This document shows, in pieces, positions 33,427-39,617 of a DNA stretch of 64,000 nucleotides (position 1 is the stretch's first letter; each line of letters opens with the position of its first letter). The DNA lies in the NCBI RefSeq assembly GCF_000737515.1, contig NZ_CP006587.1, positions 1 through 64,000 on the forward strand, in the 5' to 3' direction. The stretch comes from Hymenobacter sp. APR13 (GTDB lineage: Bacteria; Bacteroidota; Bacteroidia; Cytophagales; Hymenobacteraceae). The translations under genes and the position numbers were made by a program. The notes beneath the pieces are model-generated. The model ran no database searches. It saw nothing but the letters and a program-made list of their open reading frames with translations, and was not told the DNA's origin.

Positions 33427-33834
33427 TTACCCTACGGCGTTTCCCATTCGTTTCTGCATACAGTCTAGCAATACCGTTAGCGGTTGAATCAAATCCTGTT
33501 TCATTTCATCCGTACCAGATTCATTTACATATTCCACCCAATCAATCACATCATCCATCGTTAATTGCACCTCCATTCGCTTCAACTTCGTACCAGCGTA
33601 GATACCACTGTAAATAAGCGCTACCAATGTGCGCAAATATGTTAGTTCATCGGGCTGCTGAAGTTTCGCTAGTTCGTGCATCAACTTGTTATACTCAATA
33701 CCTAGAATATCACAGAACGCGTTGGTTTGGCGTGTACCATCCATGTGAAATGGTAGCTTCTGCACCGTTAGCTTACCGTTGGCATCCCATGTACCAATAT
33801 CCATAGTACCGAATCCTTTTCTTTCGTTGATCAT
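33427..33834 (-). CDS. Tail assembly chaperone, G-like part
   Basis: A 135-residue helical protein between the tail tube and tape measure genes, with the segment order of G-type tail chaperones (LRTLVALIYSGIYAGTKLK, then a D-V-I-D-W-V helix). It ends MQKRMGNAVG. The slippery heptamer overlaps codons GGA AAC just before its stop, so most ribosomes make this short form and a fraction make the longer fusion. It is first in its late unit, 32 nt after a GATATATAC box. Confidence 0.75.
   Translation of the reverse strand: MINERKGFGTMDIGTWDANGKLTVQKLPFHMDGTRQTNAFCDILGIEYNKLMHELAKLQQPDELTYLRTLVALIYSGIYAGTKLKRMEVQLTMDDVIDWVEYVNESGTDEMKQDLIQPLTVLLDCMQKRMGNAVG
33439..33445 (-). other. Programmed -1 frameshift heptamer
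   Basis: On the minus strand the in-frame reading is AT[G GGA AAC] GCC, a canonical X-XXY-YYZ slippery site differing from lambda's G-GGA-AAG by one base. A -1 shift leads into the 33071-33400 frame with no intervening stop. Confidence 0.8.
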
Positions 33835-33865
33835 TTAATAGGGGTTTGTTTTTGTTATCGTTACC

Positions 33866-33874
33866 GTATATATC
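33866..33874 (-). promoter_or_regulatory. Late promoter box, tail chaperone unit
   Basis: GATATATACGG on the minus strand, 32 nt before the ATG at 33834 and directly after a terminator stem. Confidence 0.55.
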
Positions 33875-33880
33875 AAAAAA

Positions 33881-33908
33881 AGAGGGAATGAAATGAATCA
33901 TCCCCTCT
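33881..33908 (-). terminator. Terminator after the tail tube gene
   Basis: On the minus strand AGAGGGGA pairs with TTCCCTCT (one wobble) and is followed by seven T. It separates the tail tube gene from the chaperone unit. Confidence 0.7.
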
Positions 33909-33930
33909 CCTACTCTGTGTAATCCGTTAA

Positions 33931-34350
33931 TTAAGCTGTGATTTTAACAAATTCACCGTTACCAGTAAAGTTTGCATTCCACGTTACATTACCCTTATCA
34001 GGTTGCGAATACTTAATTTCAGAAACATAGGCTTCACCCGAATAACGAGTACCACCAGTTACCACCTTACCAAATTCCAGGGTTACTGCTACACCATCAT
34101 CCAACTTATCAAATAGTTCATCAAAGCTTACCTGAGTTGCATCTTCAGCAACGGTGAAAGAACGGTACAAGGCAGCGAAGCTAGCACTCCATGATTTTTG
34201 ACCGGGGCTTACCTGTTTCCAACCACCTGAAGCAGCACAAGATGCTTCATCCATTTCACGCGACATAGTAAATTCTGCTGACTGTGCGCAACCTACTACT
34301 ACATCATCAACTTTGATTACAACATCAACTGCATTTATAATTGTTGCCAT
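33931..34350 (-). CDS. Major tail (tube) protein
   Basis: A 139-residue protein of the phage tail tube type: an N-terminal strand (VVIKVDDVVVG), the conserved AEFTMSREMDEASC segment, WSASFAALYR, and a C-terminal GEAYVSEIKYSQPDKGNVTWNANFTGNGEF typical of tail tube proteins, which stack as rings around the tape measure. Position between the tail terminator and the chaperones confirms it. It has its own late promoter, fitting its high copy number, and a terminator right after it. Confidence 0.88.
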   Translation of the reverse strand: MATIINAVDVVIKVDDVVVGCAQSAEFTMSREMDEASCAASGGWKQVSPGQKSWSASFAALYRSFTVAEDATQVSFDELFDKLDDGVAVTLEFGKVVTGGTRYSGEAYVSEIKYSQPDKGNVTWNANFTGNGEFVKITA

Positions 34351-34380
34351 TAATTCATATAATTATTTTTATTCTATAGC

Positions 34381-34389
34381 CTATATATC
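34381..34389 (-). promoter_or_regulatory. Late promoter box, tail tube unit
   Basis: GATATATAGG followed by CTATAGAATAAAAAT on the minus strand, 31 nt before the tail tube ATG. Confidence 0.6.
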
Positions 34390-34393
34390 TTCG

Positions 34394-34813
34394 TTAATAA
34401 ACTGAAAACTTCAACCGGATATAACGCAATACATCAACCGTAGTATCATTATGTTCCTGAAGCGTACTGGTTAACCCAATTTCAATAGGAGACATTTGCA
34501 AGCCATTTTCCAACACTAATCGTTTACCGGCTACACGCTGAAATATTTGATCTGATATAACATAAGCTGGTACTTCAGACACTCTGTTTACTTCATTCTC
34601 CATTGCAACCGTAACCAGTAGCGTACAATCGTATTGTTTACAGCTACCAGTACCGGTTTCAGCCTGTGTCAACTGAGAAAGCAATACGTAGTGTTTTTCT
34701 GCCTTTGGTACGCTTGTAAACACTTTCACAATAGAACTATCCACTTGTAATACAGGTGTGCTTAGAGCCGCCAGGAATGCCTTTAAAATGGATAGTTGTG
34801 GATCATGTTGCAT
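34394..34813 (-). CDS. Tail completion / terminator protein (DUF3168-like)
   Basis: A 139-residue protein with the features of DUF3168 tail terminators: N-terminal helix LSILKAFLAAL, YVLLSQLTQAETG, a central CTLLVTVAMEN strand, and a C-terminal strand RYIRLKFSVY. It caps the tail tube and joins it to the head. It follows the HK97 gp10-like gene after 3 nt, the conserved gene order. Confidence 0.8.
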   Translation of the reverse strand: MQHDPQLSILKAFLAALSTPVLQVDSSIVKVFTSVPKAEKHYVLLSQLTQAETGTGSCKQYDCTLLVTVAMENEVNRVSEVPAYVISDQIFQRVAGKRLVLENGLQMSPIEIGLTSTLQEHNDTTVDVLRYIRLKFSVY

Positions 34814-34816
34814 ACC

Positions 34817-35167
34817 TTATATCTTGAATTTTACTGCTTGCTTCAGATTCGCTAAGAATGCGGCTCTATGCTGTTGCACGGCTGGATTCAGAAACGGATA
34901 AGCGGGCATTTTACGGGTACCAAATTCTATGTACTTCGCATAAGCAGCATTCACCGTTACTTCACCTTTAAATGACCCGTCACGCTGGTAACTAATAGAG
35001 GAACGTAGTAAACCTGTATCCACTCGCACTAATTGCTTAGCGGTTGATTCTACTTCGTAACCGTAGGTATCTACTGCTATTTGCACTCGTTTAGGTGTGG
35101 AAATCAAATACGCTTGTAACTTCGTTTTTAGATTATCAGCACCTTGTAATTTTACACTTATACCCAT
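34817..35167 (-). CDS. HK97 gp10-like head-tail joining protein
   Basis: A 116-residue neck protein of the HK97 gp10 family. The motif block VRVDTGLLRSSISY (about 48-61) followed by YAKYIEFGTRKMPAYPFLNPAV is characteristic. It overlaps the previous gene by 10 nt and lies between the head closure and tail terminator proteins, as expected. Confidence 0.88.
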   Translation of the reverse strand: MGISVKLQGADNLKTKLQAYLISTPKRVQIAVDTYGYEVESTAKQLVRVDTGLLRSSISYQRDGSFKGEVTVNAAYAKYIEFGTRKMPAYPFLNPAVQQHRAAFLANLKQAVKFKI

Positions 35168-35472
35168 CCGAAAATAACTAATTCTGTTTTTCGCTCAGAG
35201 GGTACCACTGATACCACCGTAACACGTTTACCTTGCCATTCTAGTGGCGTATCACTCGTGATAGCTTCCATGTAGCGAATCGTGATACGGATAGGCTGCT
35301 TATCATTCAGTTGATTATTTAGAAACTGCTCCACCGCTTTCAATACCGTAACCTGTGCGGGTAAGGTGTAGAGAGCAATTGTATCAGTAGCCAACACCCC
35401 GCCTATACCATCATCAACAAAGGATGCTTCCTTTACTACTATCATATCCCTGAACTTACCGGCTATACTCAC
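35158..35472 (-). CDS. Head closure (head-tail adaptor) protein
   Basis: A 104-residue protein similar to SPP1 gp16-type head-tail joining proteins: AGKFRDMIVVKE at the start, a GIGG loop, RITIRYMEAITSDTPLEWQGKRVTVVSVVPSERK, and a terminal strand. It plugs the connector until the tail attaches. It lies 1 nt from the connector gene. Confidence 0.82.
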   Translation of the reverse strand: MSIAGKFRDMIVVKEASFVDDGIGGVLATDTIALYTLPAQVTVLKAVEQFLNNQLNDKQPIRITIRYMEAITSDTPLEWQGKRVTVVSVVPSERKTELVIFGWV

Positions 35473-35473
35473 T

Positions 35474-35992
35474 TTAGTTATTTAATTTATACGGGGCTAA
35501 AAGTGCCTTATATTTAATAGCTACATCATGTTGCTTAATTACCGTACTAGCACCTCTGTTATCATAGAAATCACTACCCAGCATCATAATAACTGTTTTA
35601 ATAGTAGCTGGTACATCCGTTGGTTCAACCGTAACACTATACGTTATGGTGTAGGTCGGCAACATGTTGTAATCAATCGGATAATCACGATTGTTATTAA
35701 TGGTGACACCCTTTGCATACTCCACAAAATACGTATAGGCGTTGTACACGTCATCCAAATCCGTATAGTATCCAGTTACACCAGTAACTAACGAACGTTC
35801 AACAGTGGGCACCGTATTAGCCTTAAACGTAGCTTGCTTAACCTTACTGATATAATCACGTTCGGTTTCCGCTTCTACTTTCTCTCGTGCTGTTTGCAGA
35901 AACAAACCAATCAACGTATCATCAGCATTCGTGGTAATACGTGTGTACTCTTTAAATTCTATGATACTTACTGGTTCATTATCTGAATACAT
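35474..35992 (-). CDS. Head-tail connector protein (gp6-like)
   Basis: A 172-residue helical protein of the HK97 gp6/SPP1 gp15 type. The opening SIIEFKEYTRITTNADDTLIGLFLQTAREKVEAET with two helices is typical, and the C-terminal VPATIKTVIMMLGSDFYDNRGA helix is the usual end. It docks under the portal to form the neck. Confidence 0.82.
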   Translation of the reverse strand: MYSDNEPVSIIEFKEYTRITTNADDTLIGLFLQTAREKVEAETERDYISKVKQATFKANTVPTVERSLVTGVTGYYTDLDDVYNAYTYFVEYAKGVTINNNRDYPIDYNMLPTYTITYSVTVEPTDVPATIKTVIMMLGSDFYDNRGASTVIKQHDVAIKYKALLAPYKLNN

Positions 35993-35996
35993 CGGG

Positions 35997-36230
35997 TTAC
36001 TTCACTTCTTTTTTCTTCTTGCTGATAGCTGGTTTGGTTTCGCGTTTAGCAGGATCATTAGGCAAGGTTGGGGAAACCTCCACCGCCGTAGCAGATTCAG
36101 TTTCCCCTTTCTTACTTACCAATCCAGCAGCTACTAACTGTTCCAAGTAGATTTCATCTACTGCAATTTCATCCCCTTCTTTATACCGTTGTGAACGGAA
36201 TGAGAAGGTTTGTTTCGCTGTATGTTTCAT
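35997..36230 (-). CDS. Small capsid-proximal protein
   Basis: A 77-residue protein between capsid and connector. The N-terminal half (FSFRSQRYKEGDEIAVDEIYLEQLVAAGLVSK) resembles the short helical domains often encoded right after major capsid genes, possibly a packaging or maturation accessory. The C-terminal half is Lys-rich and disordered. No firm family assignment. Confidence 0.6.
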   Translation of the reverse strand: MKHTAKQTFSFRSQRYKEGDEIAVDEIYLEQLVAAGLVSKKGETESATAVEVSPTLPNDPAKRETKPAISKKKKEVK

Positions 36231-36249
36231 GGTATCTGATTAATTTAAA

Positions 36250-37350
36250 TTAAGCAGCCATCAAAGCAGCAGTAGCCGTAGCAAACGAACCTTTCACCAA
36301 AGCAGCAGGACGAGTAATAGCCTGAAGCAAACGCTCTTCAATCAGCACGGTAACTTTGTTGGTGATGAAGTCGTCTTCGTTAGAACCCGACACTTCAACA
36401 TGCAAATCTTCTACAGAGAAGGTTTCAACAGCCAAATCCAACGCACCTACCAGGAACTCACCTTCGTTTACTGCATCAATACCAGCGATGGTAACACCAG
36501 CAATGGTTGAAGCAGAGTTAGACAAGATGTTGGGTAGCAAGTAGCGACCATCAGCATCTTTGGTTAGGTTCATCTTCGCGATATCCGTAGGATTCATGAA
36601 GATTGCGTTAGCGCGGAACATGCTCTTACGAACCTGGGTAATAGCGGCATACAAGACATCAATTACTTGCGCATTCTCTACACGTAGGCTACCAGCGTTG
36701 AAAGCAGTAGCCGCCGTGAACAAGCCTAGAGCCTCTTCACCAACACCAGTACCGTAAAGCAACTGATCATCCTCTTCCTGAAGAACCAGCTCAATACCGC
36801 GACCCTGTAGGCTGTAGGTAAAAGCAGGTGCATCCTGTACGGTTTCAGTAGACAGCTTGTAGTACAAGGCAATCTTAGCAGCGTTAGCTACTACGGGAGT
36901 CATTTTGAAGCTCACTTTAGGCTTCTTAGCACCCTCGGCAACTACAGCAGCCGAACCTTCAACAGCCGTTTCACGGTCATACTTATAGGTAGGCTTGCTT
37001 AGCTTACCAATGCGCATAAAGTCGCGAACGTGGGTAAGCTGGTTGGGAGTGTTGATAGGTGAACCAGCCGCAATAAGGGATTGTGAATCACCTACTGAGT
37101 TAGCGCGAAGCATATCAATAGGAGCTTTCACTTCTACTTTAGCATCACCCTTACGGAAGGTCTTTAGCTCACTCTTCGCTTCTAGTACATCTACTAGATT
37201 CTTCTTAGCTTCTACAGTTGAACCAGAAGCAATACGCTGCATTTCAACCGAAAGCTGATCTACGGCATCTTGTACCGGCTTAATTTGGTTTGCTACATCA
37301 TTCTTTAGTTCAATAGCAATATCTTTTGGAGACTTAACTTCATTTTCCAA
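36250..37350 (-). CDS. Major capsid protein, HK97 fold
   Basis: A 366-residue capsid protein. The first ~105 residues form a helical, charged scaffolding-like delta region (DAVDQLSVEMQRIASGSTVEAKKNL). The body (about 110-366) shows HK97-type features: VRDFMRIGKLSKPTYKYDRET, the spine segment YKLSTETVQDAPAFTYSL, EDDQLLYGTG, IFMNPTDIAKMNLTKD and the C-terminal VTVLIEERLLQAITRPAALVKGSF. The start is TTG at 37350, with a late box 28 nt upstream. The preceding protease gene would remove the delta region during maturation. Confidence 0.9.
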   Translation of the reverse strand: MENEVKSPKDIAIELKNDVANQIKPVQDAVDQLSVEMQRIASGSTVEAKKNLVDVLEAKSELKTFRKGDAKVEVKAPIDMLRANSVGDSQSLIAAGSPINTPNQLTHVRDFMRIGKLSKPTYKYDRETAVEGSAAVVAEGAKKPKVSFKMTPVVANAAKIALYYKLSTETVQDAPAFTYSLQGRGIELVLQEEDDQLLYGTGVGEEALGLFTAATAFNAGSLRVENAQVIDVLYAAITQVRKSMFRANAIFMNPTDIAKMNLTKDADGRYLLPNILSNSASTIAGVTIAGIDAVNEGEFLVGALDLAVETFSVEDLHVEVSGSNEDDFITNKVTVLIEERLLQAITRPAALVKGSFATATAALMAA

Positions 37351-37354
37351 TTTG

Positions 37355-38104
37355 TTAATAATTATTTTTATTATAACCTATATATGCCGAATAGAAATCA
37401 GCAATTTCATCCCTATCTGATTTGACTTCAACCGGCTGTTCGCTTTGCAAAGTGGATACTTCCGGCTCTGTAATTACGGTTAGTGATTGTTCCAGCATTT
37501 CAGCAATGGATGATTTAATCTGAGCAACCTGAATTACTAGCAACTCACACATTTCATCGGATAGATTACCCTGTCGTAGATGCTTTTCCAGTAGACTCAT
37601 TTTCTTTTCCAACTCATTGCTTTGTTCAGCAACGGTTAGTGATTTCAACCCTATGTTCTGTGCCTGATCATTTGATCCCCATGTCACAGAAGAATATTCA
37701 AATAGCTGTACTTCGTGGATATTACGGATACCTTTGGCTTCGTCCTTACTAGCTTTAATGGTATAGAATCCAATACTGTTCTCATTCATTACACCATCTT
37801 CTACCAGGATCATCAGGTCTTTACCTAATTGCGTTTTGCTGATCTTAGAGTTCACCAGCAATCCGTTCTGATCTTCAATAATGGATTCAGGTTTACCTAC
37901 CGGCTTATTCGTATCGTGTTGCCATAGGTGTTTCAACCGGCTCTGTGATTCGGTAATAGTTTTCTTAAACGCGCCGGGATGGATGATATCACTGTGGCTA
38001 TCCACATTACCGAAACGGGCTGCATAGAGAATGATACGGTTACCAGTAGTATCAACATCTTCTACCTGATTTAGACCAACGTTTTTAGTTTCATACAACT
38101 TCAT
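37355..38104 (-). CDS. Prohead serine protease (S78 family)
   Basis: A 249-residue maturation protease that cleaves the scaffold region of the capsid protein. Motifs: AARFGNVDSHSDIIHPGAF (about 29-47), the catalytic His in LKHLWQHD (about 60), the catalytic Ser in NENSIGF (about 110) and LFEYSSVTWGSN. The C-terminal part carries a coiled coil. The ATG at 38104 gives the natural MKLYETK start; a GTG two codons upstream is possible. The next late box overlaps its last codons. Confidence 0.85.
   Translation of the reverse strand: MKLYETKNVGLNQVEDVDTTGNRIILYAARFGNVDSHSDIIHPGAFKKTITESQSRLKHLWQHDTNKPVGKPESIIEDQNGLLVNSKISKTQLGKDLMILVEDGVMNENSIGFYTIKASKDEAKGIRNIHEVQLFEYSSVTWGSNDQAQNIGLKSLTVAEQSNELEKKMSLLEKHLRQGNLSDEMCELLVIQVAQIKSSIAEMLEQSLTVITEPEVSTLQSEQPVEVKSDRDEIADFYSAYIGYNKNNY
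37378..37386 (-). promoter_or_regulatory. Late promoter box, capsid unit
   Basis: CATATATAGG followed by TTATAATAAAAAT on the minus strand, 28 nt before the capsid TTG start. It is embedded in the 3' end of the protease gene. Confidence 0.55.
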
Positions 38105-38127
38105 TAACACTCTTAGTATTTGTTACA

Positions 38128-38136
38128 CTATATATC
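38128..38136 (-). promoter_or_regulatory. Late promoter box, protease unit
   Basis: GATATATAGTGTAACAAAT on the minus strand, 24 nt before the protease ATG and just after the terminator at 38159-38186. Confidence 0.55.
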
Positions 38137-38150
38137 TACTTCTAATGCGC

Positions 38151-38229
38151 AAAAAAAATAGCCTCTACTCGTTAAAGCAGAGGCTACCAAAAAAATAAGA
38201 TAACTACCAGACGGACACCACCCCAACTA
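38151..38229 (-). ncRNA. Candidate short late RNA
   Basis: On the minus strand a GATATATAG late box (38235-38243) is followed about 50 nt later by a strong intrinsic terminator (38159-38186). The predicted transcript is about 75-80 nt. The interval contains no ATG-initiated frame. Boundaries are inferred from the flanking signals only. Confidence 0.35.
38159..38186 (-). terminator. Terminator upstream of the head operon
   Basis: TAGCCTCT pairs with AGAGGCTA; on the minus strand it is followed by eight T. No protein-coding gene ends here, so it would end a short transcript from the box at 38235-38243. Confidence 0.7.
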
Positions 38230-38234
38230 GTACA

Positions 38235-38243
38235 CTATATATC
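38235..38243 (-). promoter_or_regulatory. Orphan late promoter box
   Basis: GATATATAG followed by TGTACTAG on the minus strand, with no gene before the next terminator. Confidence 0.45.
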
Positions 38244-38327
38244 CGGCTTTATTCTTACATTTTCCGAAGGCGTTGATGATGGTGGTGGTTGATGGTGATA
38301 GCGTAATTACTGCTTAACTTCTGCTTT

Positions 38328-38379
38328 GGACATCAACTTTGACTACTTTTATTAGGAAAACTATGCAAAGTTGATGTCC
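38328..38379. repeat. 52-nt palindromic repeat, copy 4
   Basis: Same arms and centre as copy 1 with one substitution. It lies about 80 nt upstream of the rightward gene at 38459, near the right end of the prophage. The rest of 38110-38459 holds the late boxes and terminator described, and no gene. Confidence 0.9.
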
Positions 38380-38458
38380 AAGCTGGTTGGAAGCTCAAAC
38401 TTAACCGCTATGTTTACGTTATCATTTAATCAATTTAACTCATTAACCGATTACCAGG

Positions 38459-38935
38459 ATGGATCAGAACCAAACCAGCGTAGGCGCTAACATTGCTCAG
38501 CTTTACGATTCAATAGCGAAACTGAAGCAGCAAAAGCTAGACATTGATACAGAGATTACATCCGCTCAGAATAAGCTAGTAGATTACCTGAAGCAGATCG
38601 GGGTATACAACATGCTTCAGCCCGACACCGACAAAGCAGAAGGTTTCCAGCTCACTTCACCAGAAGGTAAAACCAAACGCACCCGCCAAACCAAGACTGC
38701 TGATCAGAAAGCGGATGAAGCGAAGCAGGTAGAGTTGAATAAGCTGGTGTATAAAGGCAAGTATCCAAACGGGATCAACGCTACCACCGGCTTACCAGTG
38801 AAGTACAAAGGTCGGGATGCTCGCAACGAAGAGATCCTAGCTATGATGAAGGATGATGAACGTGAGTATGCATCATCCCAATCCGGCGAAGCACCAGCCG
38901 CACCAGCCGCTAAGAAATCGGCTGCTAAGAAGTAG
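38459..38935 (+). CDS. Coiled-coil phage protein with Lys/Ala-rich tail
   Basis: A 158-residue protein with an N-terminal coiled coil (about 9-48: IAQLYDSIAKLKQQKLDIDTEITSAQNKLVDYLKQ), a basic linker (KTKRTRQTK), a middle segment (YKGKYPNGINATTGLPVKYKGRDARNEEI) and a disordered Ala/Lys-rich end (PAAKKSAAKK) like histone H1-type tails. It could bind DNA. It stands alone between the palindrome and attR with its own terminator. The family is unknown. Confidence 0.7.
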   Translation: MDQNQTSVGANIAQLYDSIAKLKQQKLDIDTEITSAQNKLVDYLKQIGVYNMLQPDTDKAEGFQLTSPEGKTKRTRQTKTADQKADEAKQVELNKLVYKGKYPNGINATTGLPVKYKGRDARNEEILAMMKDDEREYASSQSGEAPAAPAAKKSAAKK

Positions 38936-38958
38936 GTCGGTGTAGGAATAGAAATCAG

Positions 38959-38995
38959 AAAGAGAGCTGCTGTCTAGTGGCTCTCTTTTTTTGCG
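38959..38995 (+). terminator. Intrinsic terminator after the 38459 gene
   Basis: AAAGAGAGC pairs with GCTCTCTTT, continuing into a T run. It closes the last prophage gene. Confidence 0.8.
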
Positions 38996-39160
38996 CCTAC
39001 CTGAAGCGGATAAAAGCGCTGTAGCAGCAGCAGTAGCGCCGGGAAGGCAATCACCAGCACCGTTCCCAATCGTGACATAGAAGGCAGCTATACAGCGTAG
39101 AGGCATAGAAACACCTAAGAGTAGGCTAGTAGGCTGTATTGTACATTCTAGTTGGGGCAA

Positions 39161-39226
39161 TGTTCCATATAACTCCCGTTTCTGTTCCATATAACCCCTG
39201 TTTTGGCTCATTATACGGAACACAAC
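39161..39226. promoter_or_regulatory. Integrase arm-type repeats, right arm
   Basis: TGTTCCATATAAC occurs at 39161-39173 and 39183-39195, the reverse complement of the left-arm repeat, and a forward variant TTATACGGAACACAAC lies at 39211-39226. The rest of 38996-39618 contains no convincing gene. Confidence 0.6.
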
Positions 39227-39273
39227 CATAGCATAACTTCTATTCTTTAGGCATAAGTATCTGACAACCAGAA

Positions 39274-39319
39274 ACAAAGAAGGAGCAGCTAATAGCCGCT
39301 CCCTCTCCCACAACCAAAA
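39274..39319. other. Candidate attR core
   Basis: Right copy of the 46-bp repeat: hairpin GGAGCAGCT, AAT loop, AGCCGCTCC, then CCCACAACCAAAA identical to attL. On minus-strand RNA the one mismatched pair becomes G-U. It lies outside the right arm-type sites, as expected for attR. Confidence 0.6.
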
Positions 39320-39617
39320 CACCTAAATATTATTTAGATGATTGTTCCATTGTCAATTATCGGGCCAAAATTTATTTAACCCAGTCATTATTCATTGAGA
39401 GTGGCCATGCATTCCAATTATGCACTATACCTATCCCCCATCTTTGTAAACTCATCAAATAACATCGTCTACTATAGTACTTGACAATAAAATATATTTA
39501 TAATTGTGCTTAAATAACACTAACAGTTTAATTATTCCAATAAATCCATATAAACAATCACCACGGTTTATAATTGAATTATAATAAGAATCGCTTCCAC
39601 TTCTAACCTTTCCATAG

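Larger units (their letters stand above)
1281..39319. mobile_element. Siphovirus-like prophage
   Basis: The element is bounded by a 46-bp imperfect direct repeat (35 of 46 identical, ungapped) at 1281-1326 and 39274-39319, with integrase arm-type repeats just inside each copy. It contains integrase, terminase, portal, MuF protein, protease, HK97-like capsid, connectors, tail tube, tail chaperones, tape measure, tail tip, fibre, endolysin, spanin and a replication module. GC is visibly lower than in both flanks. All essential structural modules look intact; two accessory loci carry apparent frameshifts. The exact crossover point is inferred, not proven. Confidence 0.88.
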
